Shown here: positions 25,301 through 35,637 of the stretch, piece by piece | Position numbering within the stretch: the first letter of the stretch is position 1 | How the letters are laid out: each line of letters begins with the position of its first letter | Source: Enterococcus hirae ATCC 9790 | GTDB taxonomy: Bacteria; Bacillota; Bacilli; Lactobacillales; Enterococcaceae | Assembly (NCBI RefSeq): GCF_000271405.2 | Contig: NC_018081.1 | Coordinates: forward strand, 2,227,678 to 2,291,677 | DNA length: 64,000 nt | Direction of reading: 5' to 3' | Position numbers and translations under genes: made by a program | Notes under the pieces: generated by a model | Told to the model about the DNA's origin: nothing | The model's input: only the letters and a program-made list of their open reading frames with translations | Databases searched by the model: none

Positions 25301-26771
25301 ACAAAAACCAAATAGTTGGTTGCAACGACAAGCATTAGAACAGCCAGATCAGCCAGCCTTTTATACGAAAGATGTTTGTCTAACGTTTAGTGAATTGAAT
25401 CACTATGTACAGCAACTTGCTTATTATTTCAAACGTTTTATAAGCAATCAACAAAAAACTATTAAAAGAGTAGCCATTTTGAGCGACAATCAGACAATGA
25501 TGTATCAGTCGATCTTAGCTCTATGGGAACTAGGAATGGAGATCCAATTTCTAAATACAAGGTTAACCAGTGAAGAACTAGCTTATCAGTTAAAAGATGC
25601 CAATACACGACTATTGATCACTGAACATCCTGAACATTTTTCCTTTGAAAATGTAACCATCATTTCTTTCCCGGAAAAAAAGGAACTAATCGGGAGAATT
25701 AATGAACCACCAATTGATTTCGGCTATCAATTGGAGCAAATAGCCTCGATCATGTATACATCTGGGACTACTGGAAAGCCAAAAGGAGTACCTCAAACTT
25801 TTTCAAACCATCAAGCAAGTAGCCTAGCTACACAAAAAAGTATGGCTATCGAGTCTGGCGAGAATTGGCTTTGTTGCGTCCCGTTGTACCATATCAGTGG
25901 TTTATCGATTCTTTTACGTTCCCTTGTTTTAGGAATTAGCGTTCATTTATGTGAGAAATTTCACCCATCAGAAGTCAACCAACTGATTTTAAGCGAAAAA
26001 ACCGCTTATTTGTCGTTAGTCACGAAAATGTTAAAAGATCTGTTGCCGTTTGTACCAGAAGACGGTTATCCTTCTTCTTTGAAGCAAGTTTTATTAGGTG
26101 GCGGTCCGATTGAATCTACCTTACTTGAAGACTGTTGCCAGTTGAAGCTACCCGTTATGTTGTCTTATGGCATGACAGAAACATGTTCCCAAGTTGTCGC
26201 AGGTAAAATCAATTTGCATTCAAAGTTTAAAGACACGGTTGGTCGTCCGCTAATGGGTGTGCAAATTAAAATCGATGGGACAGATCAAGCGAATGAATCT
26301 GGAGAAATTCTTTTGAAAGGTCCGTCGATCGTTAAAGGATATCTCAACGGACGAGATCGACATTCGTGGACGAAAGAGGGCTGGTTTTGTACTGGTGATT
26401 GGGGCTATTTAACAGATACTGGTGAACTAAAAATTCTTAGTCGAATGAGTGAGCGAATCATCTCTGGCGGAGAAAATATTTACCCTGCTGAGATTGAAGC
26501 AATTTTTTTAAAAAGTCAGAAAATTGCAGAGGCTATTGTTATTGGTAGAGCCGATCCTAACTGGGGGCAACGCCCAGTAGCTTATTTGAAATTAATAGAT
26601 AAGGTCAGCGTTAATGAAATTTGCAATCTCATGGAGCAACTTGCTTCCTACAAACATCCTGACGAAATTTTTGTCATCCATGATCTACCAAAAACAGCCT
26701 CAGGAAAACCATTAAAACGACTTTTTTTAACAGAAGAAAGAGTGAACTATATTGACTACCAACTTATTTAA
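25245..26771 (+). CDS. menE: o-Succinylbenzoate-CoA ligase
   Basis: This acyl-adenylate ligase of about 508 residues activates o-succinylbenzoate with ATP and CoA. The P-loop-like [17 protein letters not shown] is at about residue 170, the adenylate motif LSYGMTE in the middle, and [11 protein letters not shown] with [15 protein letters not shown] in the hinge region. The gene overlaps the end of menB. ATG 25245 has AGAAGGA four bases upstream; TTG 25275 is an alternative start and ATG-less upstream frame is not convincing. Substrate assignment rests on the operon. Confidence 0.88.
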   Translation: MHSKKRESLTLTNFLNFPKQKPNSWLQRQALEQPDQPAFYTKDVCLTFSELNHYVQQLAYYFKRFISNQQKTIKRVAILSDNQTMMYQSILALWELGMEIQFLNTRLTSEELAYQLKDANTRLLITEHPEHFSFENVTIISFPEKKELIGRINEPPIDFGYQLEQIASIMYTSGTTGKPKGVPQTFSNHQASSLATQKSMAIESGENWLCCVPLYHISGLSILLRSLVLGISVHLCEKFHPSEVNQLILSEKTAYLSLVTKMLKDLLPFVPEDGYPSSLKQVLLGGGPIESTLLEDCCQLKLPVMLSYGMTETCSQVVAGKINLHSKFKDTVGRPLMGVQIKIDGTDQANESGEILLKGPSIVKGYLNGRDRHSWTKEGWFCTGDWGYLTDTGELKILSRMSERIISGGENIYPAEIEAIFLKSQKIAEAIVIGRADPNWGQRPVAYLKLIDKVSVNEICNLMEQLASYKHPDEIFVIHDLPKTASGKPLKRLFLTEERVNYIDYQLI

Positions 26772-28113
26772 TCTAAATCTACAGGAAGTACCTGAAGCTG
26801 ACTATGTATGTTATAGCTTTAAGATTCCTTATGAACCGTTAGCAAATCTCTTTGCAAAAGCGAGTGACTTTAAAGGCACACGTTTCTTTTGGCAAACGCC
26901 AGACAAAAATGTCGGTTTCTTGGGGTTTGGGCGTAATCTTTTAAAGAAGCGTGGAAACTGGTCCACCGAAGACCTGATAAATGCTAAACAAGAGTTTTTT
27001 AAAAAACTTTCGTTTCTGGTTCCTGAAAAAGAGACTCCGATTCTTTTTGGAGGATTACCTTTTGATGCTGAAAACAAAAATCAAGCGCCTATTTGGGGAG
27101 AATTGGCAGAGGGCTGTTTTATTCTACCCGAACTATTAATCAAGCAAAATCATCAGCAACTAACCGTTGTAATAACCGCAAGTAATCATTTTAAAACTTT
27201 AAAAGAACTCGATGAGTTTATTAAAGAAAAAATGAGACTCATTAATGAAATGAAAGAGCGATGTGTCCCAGATTTTTCGCCAAGTCAAATATTAAAAGAA
27301 ACTGAAGTAGCTGTTCCTCATTTCTTAAAAGCTGTTGAAGAGACGATCGAAGTCACAGCAAATAAAAAATCAGCACTTAAAAAAGTGGTTTTAGCAAGAC
27401 AGATGCAATTAGTTGGCAAAGAATTTTCTGTTGAAAAAATCTTACTTCATCTGATTAGTCAACAACCAAACACCTATCTCTTTGTTTTAGAAGCAAAAGG
27501 TCAAGCGTTTATTGGCGCAACACCTGAACGTTTGCTTCAGGCGACTGATACCCATTTCTTGACCGCTAGCATTGCTGGCTCTATCGCTAGAAGTTCAAAC
27601 GAAAGAGAAGACGTTACATCGGGAGAAAAACTTTTAAAAGACTCTAAAAATATTGGAGAACACCAATTAGTCGTCGAACGTTTAACAGAACAGATGCACT
27701 CATTTATTAAGGGGAAACTAACAGTATCAGAAAAAAGTCTTTTAAAAAACCGAGACATTCAACATCTTTGTTTGACGTTGAAAGGGAGCCGTCAGGATGG
27801 TTTCTCATTTTTAGAAGTCATACGACAACTACATCCTTCACCAGCTTTAGGCGGTGTTCCTAAACAGGCAGCCATTGATTGGATAGCGGAAAAAGAACCT
27901 ATTGGGCGAGGGTTATACGGTGGTCCAATTGGCTGGTGTAGTTTAACTGAGGATGTTGGTGAATTTGCAGTTGGTATTCGTTCTGGAGTAGTGAGTGATA
28001 CTGAGGTCCAGTTGTATGCTGGCTGTGGAATTGTGCCAGATTCAACGCCTGAAGCGGAATACTTAGAAACTGCTCTAAAATTTCAACCGATGATTCGAGG
28101 TGTAAAAGAATGA
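26752..28113 (+). CDS. menF: Isochorismate synthase
   Basis: This 453-residue chorismate-binding enzyme of the MenF/EntC type converts chorismate to isochorismate, the first step of the pathway. The C-terminal catalytic domain contains FIGATPERLL, IAGSIARS, HQLVVERL and FLEVIRQLHPSPALGGVPK, ending with LYAGCGIVPDSTPEAE. TTG 26752 overlaps the menE stop by 20 bases; it gives a normal length for the family. Confidence 0.9.
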   Translation: MTTNLFNLNLQEVPEADYVCYSFKIPYEPLANLFAKASDFKGTRFFWQTPDKNVGFLGFGRNLLKKRGNWSTEDLINAKQEFFKKLSFLVPEKETPILFGGLPFDAENKNQAPIWGELAEGCFILPELLIKQNHQQLTVVITASNHFKTLKELDEFIKEKMRLINEMKERCVPDFSPSQILKETEVAVPHFLKAVEETIEVTANKKSALKKVVLARQMQLVGKEFSVEKILLHLISQQPNTYLFVLEAKGQAFIGATPERLLQATDTHFLTASIAGSIARSSNEREDVTSGEKLLKDSKNIGEHQLVVERLTEQMHSFIKGKLTVSEKSLLKNRDIQHLCLTLKGSRQDGFSFLEVIRQLHPSPALGGVPKQAAIDWIAEKEPIGRGLYGGPIGWCSLTEDVGEFAVGIRSGVVSDTEVQLYAGCGIVPDSTPEAEYLETALKFQPMIRGVKE

Positions 28114-29858
28114 CGAACACAAAAGAGCTGACTGCTTATTTATTAGCATTTATCCATGGATTGAAAGAAAGTGGATTAAAAGAAATGGTCATTAGCCCAG
28201 GATCACGCTCGACACCACTGGCCTTATTGGCTTATCGTGACCCGGAAATCAATTGCTATATCAATGTGGACGAGCGTTCGGCTGCTTTTTTTGCGCTTGG
28301 TTTAGCAAAAGCACAAAAGGAACCTGTTGGTCTGATTTGCACATCAGGAACTGCTGCAGCAAATTATTATCCAGCCATTTGTGAAGCTGAGGCGTCAAAT
28401 GTTCCACTCGTTGTGTTGACCGCTGACCGTCCACCAGAGGCGCAAGGCGTAGGAGCACCACAAACGATAGATCAGCAACATTTGTATGGAAGCCATGTCA
28501 AAAAGTATATCGGAATGGCTTTGCCTGAAGAAGGAGAATCTTTTGAAAGATATGCGTTTTTTCAGGGTTGGGAGAGTGCGGCTGCTGCAATAAAAATTCC
28601 TAAAGGACCTGTACATGTGAATCTACCTTTTCGAGAACCTTTATTACCAGATTTGTCCCAATCATTTACACGTCATTATTCAAGAAAAGGGGAAACGATC
28701 AATAAAGTAACTTCCTTTTCGTTACCAGAACTTGATTCTTGGTTGACCAAAAAAGGGTTGATTATTGTTGGAAGAGAATTGACCACACAACAGGCAACGA
28801 AAATGATTGAACTAGCTGAAATCGTAGGATGGCCTATTCTTGGTGATCCACTTACAAATTTAGGAAATTGCGGGAAAGAAAGCGACAATTATATTTCTCA
28901 TGTTGATTTGATCTTTGCCGATCAACGCTTAGAAACACCCGAAATCGTTTGGCAGTTTGGTAACTTGCCATTGGCCAAAAACCTCATGCTTTATTTAAAT
29001 CAGTCAAAAGACCTGACTTATGTCATCATTGATGAAAGCGAATCTTGGAAAGACTGGTTACATCAAAGTAATTATGTTTTACCAATTGATCCACTGACGT
29101 TTTGTAGCATGGTTAAGAACATGAGCGATGAAGAATTTCATACTCATGCAGATAGAAACTGGTTATCCTATTGGCAAGAAAGAGCAAAGCTTGCCAGACA
29201 AACGATAGAAACAACCTTACCCTTAGATGCCTATAACGAAAGCAATGCTAGTAAGCGTCTTTTTCAATTGTTAAAGTTTGACGAAACACTCTTCTTGTCC
29301 AATAGTAATGCTATTCGTTTTATTGATCGCTACGCTGGTTTTTCAAAACAACGATTTTCAGTCTATGGGAATCGGGGAGTAAATGGTATTGACGGGATTG
29401 TTTCAACAGCTGCAGGTATTTGTGCGGCTAAGAAACAGCAGATGTTTTTGTTGATTGGTGACTTAGCTTTGTTTCATGATATGAATGGGTTACAAATAAT
29501 CAAAGAACTTGAGCTGCCGGTGACTGTGATCGTTTTGAATAATAACGGGGGAGGTATCTTTTCTTTCCTTCCTCAAAGGGAATTAGATAACTCCTTTTTT
29601 GATCCTTTGTTTTCAACACCCTTACATCTAGACTTGGAGAAAGTGGCAGATCTCTACTGCGGCGCTTATAAAAAGCCCAAATCGCTGACTGAATTTGAAC
29701 AAATAGTTTGTGAAAGTCGAGAAAGAATAGACAGTAAAGACAATAGAGAAGAGAAAGAAAATTCAACTTGGACGTTGATTGAAGTCGTTGGCGAACAAAA
29801 AGCACCAGCAGAGCTTTGGCAACACATGATTGAGGGATACGGTAATCGAAATGAGTGA
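28110..29858 (+). CDS. menD: SEPHCHC synthase
   Basis: This 582-residue thiamine-diphosphate enzyme adds the succinyl semialdehyde from 2-oxoglutarate to isochorismate. The N-terminal MVISPGSRSTPLALLA and DERSAAFFALGLAKA (with the ThDP-activating Glu) are MenD signatures; ThDP is bound in the C-terminal part at GDLALFHDMNGL...NNNGGGIFSFLPQ. ATG 28110 overlaps the menF stop by four bases. Confidence 0.94.
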   Translation: MTNTKELTAYLLAFIHGLKESGLKEMVISPGSRSTPLALLAYRDPEINCYINVDERSAAFFALGLAKAQKEPVGLICTSGTAAANYYPAICEAEASNVPLVVLTADRPPEAQGVGAPQTIDQQHLYGSHVKKYIGMALPEEGESFERYAFFQGWESAAAAIKIPKGPVHVNLPFREPLLPDLSQSFTRHYSRKGETINKVTSFSLPELDSWLTKKGLIIVGRELTTQQATKMIELAEIVGWPILGDPLTNLGNCGKESDNYISHVDLIFADQRLETPEIVWQFGNLPLAKNLMLYLNQSKDLTYVIIDESESWKDWLHQSNYVLPIDPLTFCSMVKNMSDEEFHTHADRNWLSYWQERAKLARQTIETTLPLDAYNESNASKRLFQLLKFDETLFLSNSNAIRFIDRYAGFSKQRFSVYGNRGVNGIDGIVSTAAGICAAKKQQMFLLIGDLALFHDMNGLQIIKELELPVTVIVLNNNGGGIFSFLPQRELDNSFFDPLFSTPLHLDLEKVADLYCGAYKKPKSLTEFEQIVCESRERIDSKDNREEKENSTWTLIEVVGEQKAPAELWQHMIEGYGNRNE

Positions 29859-30677
29859 GGGAAAAATAAAAATCAATGGTGTTAATTATGCTTATCGTTG
29901 GTTACAGCGAACATCTCCAATGAGACCTACTATCATTTGTTTACACGGATTTACCGGAACTTCCATGAGCTTTTCTTTGCCTTTTCAAGATTTAAATGTT
30001 TTAGCAATCGATTTGATCGGGCATGGTAAGACGGATGTTTATGTTCATCCTTATCGCTATAAGCTTCCATTACTTGTTCAAGATTTAGCACAATTGGTTT
30101 TGCAATTAAAGATCGATGCTTTTTATTTGTTGGGGTATTCCATGGGGGCCCGTACCGCGTTAACTTGGCTGATTGAACAACCAAAAGGAATTTTAGGCAT
30201 CATTATGGAAAGTGGTACACCAGGCATCAGTTCGCTTAGCGAAAGACTCATACGTCAAAAAAAGATCTTTTATTAGCGCAAAAGATCATGACTGAACCAT
30301 TGTCTGGTTTTGTGGATTATTGGGAATCGATTCCATTATTTGAAAGTCAAAAAGAACTACCTGATTCGACAAGAAGAAAGATTCGCCAAGGAAGACTTAT
30401 GCAACAATCAATTGGTTTGGCGCTTAGTTTGATGTACATGGGAACTGGGCAACAGACGAATTACTGGCCATCGCTTAGAAATATCCAAAGACCGATCCTT
30501 TATATAGCAGGAGAATATGATACTAAGTTTCAAAAAATCGGAAAAAAATTGGTTGAAGAAAATAGTCTGTTTTCCATGGCGTTGGTTCCCAAAAGTGGAC
30601 ACTGTATTCATCTAGAACAGCCAACGAAATTTGTTTCCCTAGTAAATCAATGGATAATGGAGAAAGAAAAAAAGTGA
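29851..30677 (+). pseudogene. menH: SHCHC synthase (alpha/beta hydrolase), frameshifted
   Basis: MenH eliminates pyruvate to give 2-succinyl-6-hydroxy-cyclohexadiene carboxylate. The first frame, from ATG 29851, holds ICLHGFTGTSMSF and the nucleophile elbow LLGYSMGART (catalytic Ser in GYSMG), then stops at 30276. The second, ending at 30677, carries TEPLSGFVDYWESIPLF and the catalytic His in SGHCIHLEQP. One A missing from the A7 run at 30257-30263 explains the break: with A8 the reading RQKKDLLLAQKIMTEP is continuous, giving about 275 residues, normal for MenH. All neighbours are intact, so a base-call error is a serious possibility. Confidence 0.8.
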
Positions 30678-31786
30678 TACAAATTAGAAAAATCGAGCAA
30701 TTACAACTTAAATTACCTTTGACTTCCCCTTTTGAAACGAGTTATGGAATTCTAACTGAAAAAGCGTTTGATTTATTGATAATCGAGGATGAATTAGGCA
30801 ATCAAGGAGTAGGAGAGTTGGTTTCTTTCCAACAAGCGGACTATATTGAAGAAACGATCGACATGAGTCGCTTGATCATCAAAAATGAATTGATTCCTTT
30901 ACTTACTATGTCTCCAATCAAAGAGCCTTTCGAAGTTCAGCGACGATTGACGAAAGTGCAAGGGAATTTTATGGCAAAAGCAGCCTTGGAAACAGCTATT
31001 TGGGATTTATATGCCAGACGAAAGAATGTCAGTTTCCGAGAAATTTTCAAAAGTACGAAAACAGAATTAGCAGTTGGGATTAGTTTAGGTATCCACACAG
31101 ATTCTGCAAAATTGTTAAAACAAGCTCGAATGTATGTTTCTCAAGGCTATACGCGGTTGAAGTTAAAAATCAAACCAGATTACGATATCGAACCATTAAC
31201 CTTATTACGAAAGGAATTTCCTCACTTGCTTTTGATGGCAGATGCCAATTCTGCTTATACATTAAAGGATCTACCGGTATTGTTAAAATTGGATCGATTA
31301 AACCTAGCGATGATTGAACAGCCTTTTAATCAACGGGATTTTATCGAGCATGCGTATTTACAGAAACAATTAAAAACACCAATTTGTTTAGATGAGAATA
31401 TTCGTACACTAAATGATGTTAAAACCGCTCATACCTTGGGAAGTTGTCGTGGGATTAATCTAAAAATCCCCAGAGTGGGTGGGATCGCTGAGGCATTATC
31501 CATCGTAACATTTTGTCGTGAACATAACTTGACGGTGTGGCTAGGTGGAATGTTTGAATCAGGAGTAGGACGTTGCTTAAATATACAATTTGCCAGCCAA
31601 AATGACTTTACTTTCCCTGGCGATATATCGGCATCAGATCGCTATTACTACGATGATATCATCAAAAATAAAGCTTGCCTCACTGATGGGAAACTTGCAG
31701 TTCCCTTAGGAAAAGGCAATGGGGCAGTCCTTGATCAAGAAAAAATCGAACGTTATTGCTACAAAAAGGAACTCCTTTTTTCTTAA
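30674..31786 (+). CDS. menC: o-Succinylbenzoate synthase
   Basis: This enolase-superfamily enzyme of about 370 residues dehydrates SHCHC to o-succinylbenzoate. The conserved lysine of the KxK motif is in YTRLKLKIKPD, metal ligands are in LLMADANSAY, MIEQPF and ICLDENI, and the second lysine in GINLKIPRVGG. GTG 30674 overlaps the menH stop (GTGA) and gives the family-like N terminus; an ATG at 30650 in the same frame is less likely. It is the last gene of the operon. Confidence 0.9.
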   Translation: MIQIRKIEQLQLKLPLTSPFETSYGILTEKAFDLLIIEDELGNQGVGELVSFQQADYIEETIDMSRLIIKNELIPLLTMSPIKEPFEVQRRLTKVQGNFMAKAALETAIWDLYARRKNVSFREIFKSTKTELAVGISLGIHTDSAKLLKQARMYVSQGYTRLKLKIKPDYDIEPLTLLRKEFPHLLLMADANSAYTLKDLPVLLKLDRLNLAMIEQPFNQRDFIEHAYLQKQLKTPICLDENIRTLNDVKTAHTLGSCRGINLKIPRVGGIAEALSIVTFCREHNLTVWLGGMFESGVGRCLNIQFASQNDFTFPGDISASDRYYYDDIIKNKACLTDGKLAVPLGKGNGAVLDQEKIERYCYKKELLFS

Positions 31787-31848
31787 TAATAAACGTTTGA
31801 CAAATAATATGATCACTGTGGTCGTTGTAGAGATACACCAAGTAATCA

Positions 31849-31895
31849 GAAAGAATCCAAAAGCAGCTCTTTCTCTTTTGGATTCTTTCTTTTTG
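31849..31895 (+). terminator. Terminator of the men operon
   Basis: AGAAAGAATCCAAAAG pairs perfectly with CTTTTGGATTCTTTCT (31875-31890) around ten bases, followed by TTTTT. Confidence 0.92.
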
Positions 31896-32026
31896 TTGAA
31901 CTTTTTTTATATGAATCAGCAAGTAGCGAGTATAAAATTACACTTTCTACAATACCGATAATTCAGCTAATGTCGCCATTGACCTAACTTCTCCTTTTGA
32001 TGAGATAATCATGGGAAACAGAATTC

Positions 32027-32086
32027 TGTTACCGATAACATAAATGAAAGCGTTGTCTTTTGTTGTTCACTCTTTTATAGTGAACA
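32027..32086 (+). promoter_or_regulatory. MalR-type operator, cre and inverted repeat before the amylase gene
   Basis: TGTTACCGATAACA (32027-32040) differs by one base from the palindrome found before the binding-protein gene, so both are probably bound by a LacI-type MalR. TGAAAGCGTTGTCT (32045-32058) matches the CcpA cre consensus at 13 of 14 positions. TGTTCACT and AGTGAACA (32064-32086) form a further inverted repeat. The rest of the 330-base gap holds the men terminator and nothing else clear. Confidence 0.7.
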
Positions 32087-32115
32087 CGTAATCTTAAATA
32101 TGAAGGAGGAAATAC

Positions 32116-33885
32116 ATGAACACCGCAGCAATTTATCATCGACCGGAAAGTGAATATGCTTTTTTATATACAGCTGATACTTTCAGAATTCGTTTACGTA
32201 CCTGTAAAGACGATGTAAAAAAAGTTTATCTTATTAGTGGCGATCCTTATACGATTGATTCACAAAAATGGTATCTGGAAGAAATACCAATGAAAAAAAG
32301 TCTGAGTACTTTAGTTCATGATTACTGGGAAGTGGAACAAACAAGCTCGACTAGAAGGTTACAATATGGGTTTCATATCGTAGGGATTGATGGCACAGAA
32401 TGTTTTTACGGGGATCAAGGGATTTTTGCGTATGAACCAGCAAACTTAGCAGAAGCAAATTACTATTTCCGGATACCCTATTTTCATGAAATTGATCGTT
32501 TCAAAGTGCCGCAATGGGCAAAAGAAACGATTTGGTACCAAATATTTCCTGAACGATTTGCGAATGGCGACTCAACTAACGATCCAGCTCATACGCTACC
32601 ATGGGGAAGTAAAGCACCTGACCGAGATGATTTCTTTGGTGGTGATTTACAGGGTGTGATTGATCACCTCGATTACTTAGTCGATTTGGGAATCAATGGT
32701 ATTTATTTTTGCCCGATTTTCCAAGCTATGTCTAATCATAAATACGATACGATCGACTATTTGAAGGTTGATCCAGCCTTTGGTGACGAACGTCTGTTAA
32801 AAGAATTAATCGAAAAAGCGCATAAAAAGGGTATCCGCATTATGTTAGATGCTGTTTTCAATCATATTGGTAGTGACTCGCCCCAATGGCAAGATGTGAT
32901 CAAAAATGGCGAAAAATCAATTTATAAAGATTGGTTCCATATTCATTCTTTTCCTGTGGATGCCTATCAAATGACGAATTTACCCGAAACAGCAGCAAAT
33001 TTATCTTATGATACGTTTGCTTTTACCCCTTTCATGCCTAAACTCAACACAGCAAATCCTGAGGTTCAATCGTATTTACTAGATATTGCTGCTTATTGGG
33101 TGAAAGAATTTGATATTGATGGGTGGCGTTTAGATGTCGCTAATGAAGTCGATCATCATTTCTGGAAATTGTTCCATGAAAAAGTCACTGCAATCAAACC
33201 AGATATTTATATTTTAGGCGAAATCTGGCATTCATCCCAAGCTTGGTTACAAGGAGATGAGTTCCATGCTGTAATGAACTATGCATTTACAGACTCAATC
33301 AAAGACTATTTTGTTAAACGAAAAATCACTGCTTCACAAATGGCAAGTGGCATGAACCATCAGCAGATGCTGTACCAAGATCAAGTAAACGAAGGAACAT
33401 TTAATTTATTAGATTCCCACGATACTGCGAGAATCCTAACCTTGTGTAATGGAAATAAAGAGTTGATGAAAGCTGTACTTACTTTCATGTTTTTACAAAA
33501 AGGCGCACCTTGTATTTATTACGGAACGGAAATCGGATTGACTGGAGAAGATGATCCTGATTGTCGTAAATGTATGATCTGGGAGAAAGAGCAACAAGAT
33601 ACGGAATTATACGGTTTTATTAAAGAATTGATTTATCTTCGGAAACGATTATCTGAAATTTTAATCACAGGTACGATTTGCTGGGAGCTAATTGATGATA
33701 GTCAAGACGTGATTCATTTTTCTCGTGAATTGAACGGCCAAAAGATCCATGCTATTTTTAATCAATCTTCCACAAGTTATTTGGTTGATCAGAAAAATGA
33801 AATTATCTTAAGCCAAAATAGTGAATTATTAAATGATGGGAAAGCTGAAATTCAACAATTCGGATTCATTTTGATGTGTGAATAA
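32116..33885 (+). CDS. GH13 maltodextrin-degrading enzyme (neopullulanase/cyclomaltodextrinase type)
   Basis: This 589-residue protein has an N-terminal beta domain (about residues 1-125, as in CBM34-bearing enzymes) and a GH13 TIM barrel. Barrel motifs are MLDAVFNHIG (region I), GWRLDVANE with the nucleophile Asp (II), ILGEIWH with the acid/base Glu (III) and LLDSHDTARIL (IV). No signal peptide is present, so it acts in the cytoplasm on imported maltodextrins or cyclodextrins. It precedes the maltodextrin ABC transporter genes and shares the palindromic operator and cre type. Confidence 0.88.
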   Translation: MNTAAIYHRPESEYAFLYTADTFRIRLRTCKDDVKKVYLISGDPYTIDSQKWYLEEIPMKKSLSTLVHDYWEVEQTSSTRRLQYGFHIVGIDGTECFYGDQGIFAYEPANLAEANYYFRIPYFHEIDRFKVPQWAKETIWYQIFPERFANGDSTNDPAHTLPWGSKAPDRDDFFGGDLQGVIDHLDYLVDLGINGIYFCPIFQAMSNHKYDTIDYLKVDPAFGDERLLKELIEKAHKKGIRIMLDAVFNHIGSDSPQWQDVIKNGEKSIYKDWFHIHSFPVDAYQMTNLPETAANLSYDTFAFTPFMPKLNTANPEVQSYLLDIAAYWVKEFDIDGWRLDVANEVDHHFWKLFHEKVTAIKPDIYILGEIWHSSQAWLQGDEFHAVMNYAFTDSIKDYFVKRKITASQMASGMNHQQMLYQDQVNEGTFNLLDSHDTARILTLCNGNKELMKAVLTFMFLQKGAPCIYYGTEIGLTGEDDPDCRKCMIWEKEQQDTELYGFIKELIYLRKRLSEILITGTICWELIDDSQDVIHFSRELNGQKIHAIFNQSSTSYLVDQKNEIILSQNSELLNDGKAEIQQFGFILMCE

Positions 33886-33887
33886 CT

Positions 33888-33918
33888 TGTTACCGGTAAC
33901 ATGCAGAAAGCGTTTGCA
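33888..33918 (+). promoter_or_regulatory. MalR-type palindrome and cre before the binding-protein gene
   Basis: TGTTACCGGTAACA (33888-33901) is a perfect 14-bp palindrome. AGAAAGCGTTTGCA (33905-33918) fits the CcpA cre consensus except for its first base. Control by maltose and by catabolite repression is therefore likely. Confidence 0.75.
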
Positions 33919-33983
33919 AGTTGTCGTTTTATAACAGTATACTCTTTATACAAACAACATTTATGGAAGTGGAGGAACAAAAA

Positions 33984-35243
33984 GTGAAGAAAAACTATGT
34001 TAAAAAATTAGGGTTGGGTTTATTGTCACTTGGTATTTTAGGTGGATTAGCAGCTTGTGGTAATGGAAAAGCTGATACAGCTAGCGGTGGAAATGATGAA
34101 AAAACATTAACTGTATCGGTAGATTCTGGTTATAAAGATTACATCAATGAGATCAAGGGTGATTTTGAAAAAGAGAATGATGTCAAAATCAAGCTAGTTG
34201 AAAAAGATATGTTCGATCAATTAGAAGCGCTTTCTTTAGATGGACCTGCCGGTAAAGGACCAGATGTGATGATGGCAGCCTATGATCGAATTGGTGCGTT
34301 AGGACAACAAGGCCATTTAGCGGAAGTCAAATTAGGAAATGAAGCCGACTATGATGAAACAGATAAAGCACAAGTGACCTATGACGGAAAAATTTACGGC
34401 GAACCAGCAGTGATCGAAACATTAGTCTTGTACTACAACAAGGATCTAGTAGATGCAGCACCAACCACTTTCAAAGAATTAGAAAATCTAGCCAAAGACA
34501 AACGCTTTGCCTTTGAATCAGAAGCAGGAAAAAATACTGGATTCTTAGCAAAATGGACTGATTTCTATTATTCTTATGGTTTACTAGCAGGCTATGGCGG
34601 GTATGTTTTTGGTGACAACGGAACTAATCCATCAGATATTGGTCTAAATAATGCAGGATCAATCGAAGGAATCACTTATGCTACAAACTGGTTCCAAAAT
34701 GTTTGGCCAAAAGGGATGCAAGATATCAAGAGTGCAGGCGATTTCGTTAGCCAACAATTCATGTCTAACAAAGCAGCCGCAATCATTGATGGCCCTTGGC
34801 AAGCACAAACTTATAAAGACAACAAAATCAATTATGGGGTAGCAAAAATTCCAACATTGAACAACGGCGAATCTTATCAACCGTTTGGTGGAGGAAAAGG
34901 TTGGGTAGCAAGTAACTATTCTAAAAACAAAGAATTATCACAAAAATGGTTAGACTATGTGACAAACACAAAAAATCAAGAAAAATTCTTTGAAATGGTC
35001 AATGAGATTCCAGCCAATCAAGCAGCACGTGAAACAGCTAAATCAAAAAATGATGAATTGACAACTGCGGTGATTGATCAGTATGAAACTGCGCAAGCAA
35101 TGCCAAATATTCCAGAAATGGCTGAAGTTTGGACTGGTGCTGAAAACTTAATGTTTGATGCAGCTTCAGGTTCTAAATCGCCAAAAGAATCTGCTAACCA
35201 AGCAGTGAAAACCATAAAAGAAGCGATTGAGCAAAAGTATTAA
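33984..35243 (+). CDS. malX: Maltodextrin-binding lipoprotein of an ABC importer
   Basis: This 419-residue solute-binding protein has a lipoprotein signal with lipobox LAAC (Cys about residue 26) and the family 1 binding-protein fold, seen in GPDVMMAAYDRIGALGQQG, KIYGEPAVIETLVLYYNKD, AAIIDGPWQ and FGGGKGWVAS. It delivers maltodextrins to the two permeases at 35638 and 36940. The start is GTG 33984 behind GTGGAGGA; the upstream extension would spoil the signal peptide. No ATPase gene is here, so a shared MsmK/MalK-type ATPase elsewhere must energise the system. Confidence 0.88.
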   Translation: MKKNYVKKLGLGLLSLGILGGLAACGNGKADTASGGNDEKTLTVSVDSGYKDYINEIKGDFEKENDVKIKLVEKDMFDQLEALSLDGPAGKGPDVMMAAYDRIGALGQQGHLAEVKLGNEADYDETDKAQVTYDGKIYGEPAVIETLVLYYNKDLVDAAPTTFKELENLAKDKRFAFESEAGKNTGFLAKWTDFYYSYGLLAGYGGYVFGDNGTNPSDIGLNNAGSIEGITYATNWFQNVWPKGMQDIKSAGDFVSQQFMSNKAAAIIDGPWQAQTYKDNKINYGVAKIPTLNNGESYQPFGGGKGWVASNYSKNKELSQKWLDYVTNTKNQEKFFEMVNEIPANQAARETAKSKNDELTTAVIDQYETAQAMPNIPEMAEVWTGAENLMFDAASGSKSPKESANQAVKTIKEAIEQKY

Positions 35244-35352
35244 AAGTAACAAAGTGATCTCTATTCACGATCAAATGGATATTTTTACTAGATGTGGTGA
35301 TAGTAGACCACTAAATCTCATTTGGTCAACCAAATCATAAAACAAGTCATGG

Positions 35353-35406
35353 ATCAATAGGTGAAACAGTTGAACGGTGTATTTTCTTTAACTGTTTCAC
35401 ATTGAT
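35353..35406 (+). repeat. Intercistronic hairpin after malX
   Basis: ATCAAT plus GTGAAACAGTT and AACTGTTTCAC plus ATTGAT form a long stem (35353-35371 with 35390-35406). No T-run follows. In comparable operons such a hairpin stabilises the abundant binding-protein mRNA and lowers expression of the permease genes; that role is inferred here. Confidence 0.6.
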
Positions 35407-35486
35407 TCGTGTGAATAACATCCACGAGCAGAGTTTTTTTATAGCAACTGAGTGAGGACTACAAATGAATGGAAAATGGTTTTTGA

Positions 35487-35590
35487 TAGCAATTATTGAT
35501 GACTGTCATGGATAGCTACTATTTATAGTTACTATGTATAACTGCTATGAATAGTTACTTATAGATGGCTATTGTGGATAGCCGACTGAT
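35487..35590 (+). repeat. Degenerate 13-bp tandem repeat between malX and malF
   Basis: Eight consecutive units of 13 bases (one of 14) can be aligned from 35487: TAGCAATTATTGA, TGACTGTCATGGA, TAGCTACTATTTA, TAGTTACTATGTA, TAACTGCTATGAA, TAGTTACTTATAGA, TGGCTATTGTGGA, TAGCCGACTGAT. They end about 45 bases before the permease start codon. There is no coding capacity. Confidence 0.65.
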
Positions 35591-35637
35591 TCATTTCCTT
35601 GCGCAAAGAATAAAATAGTAGTACTGGGGGTATCGTT

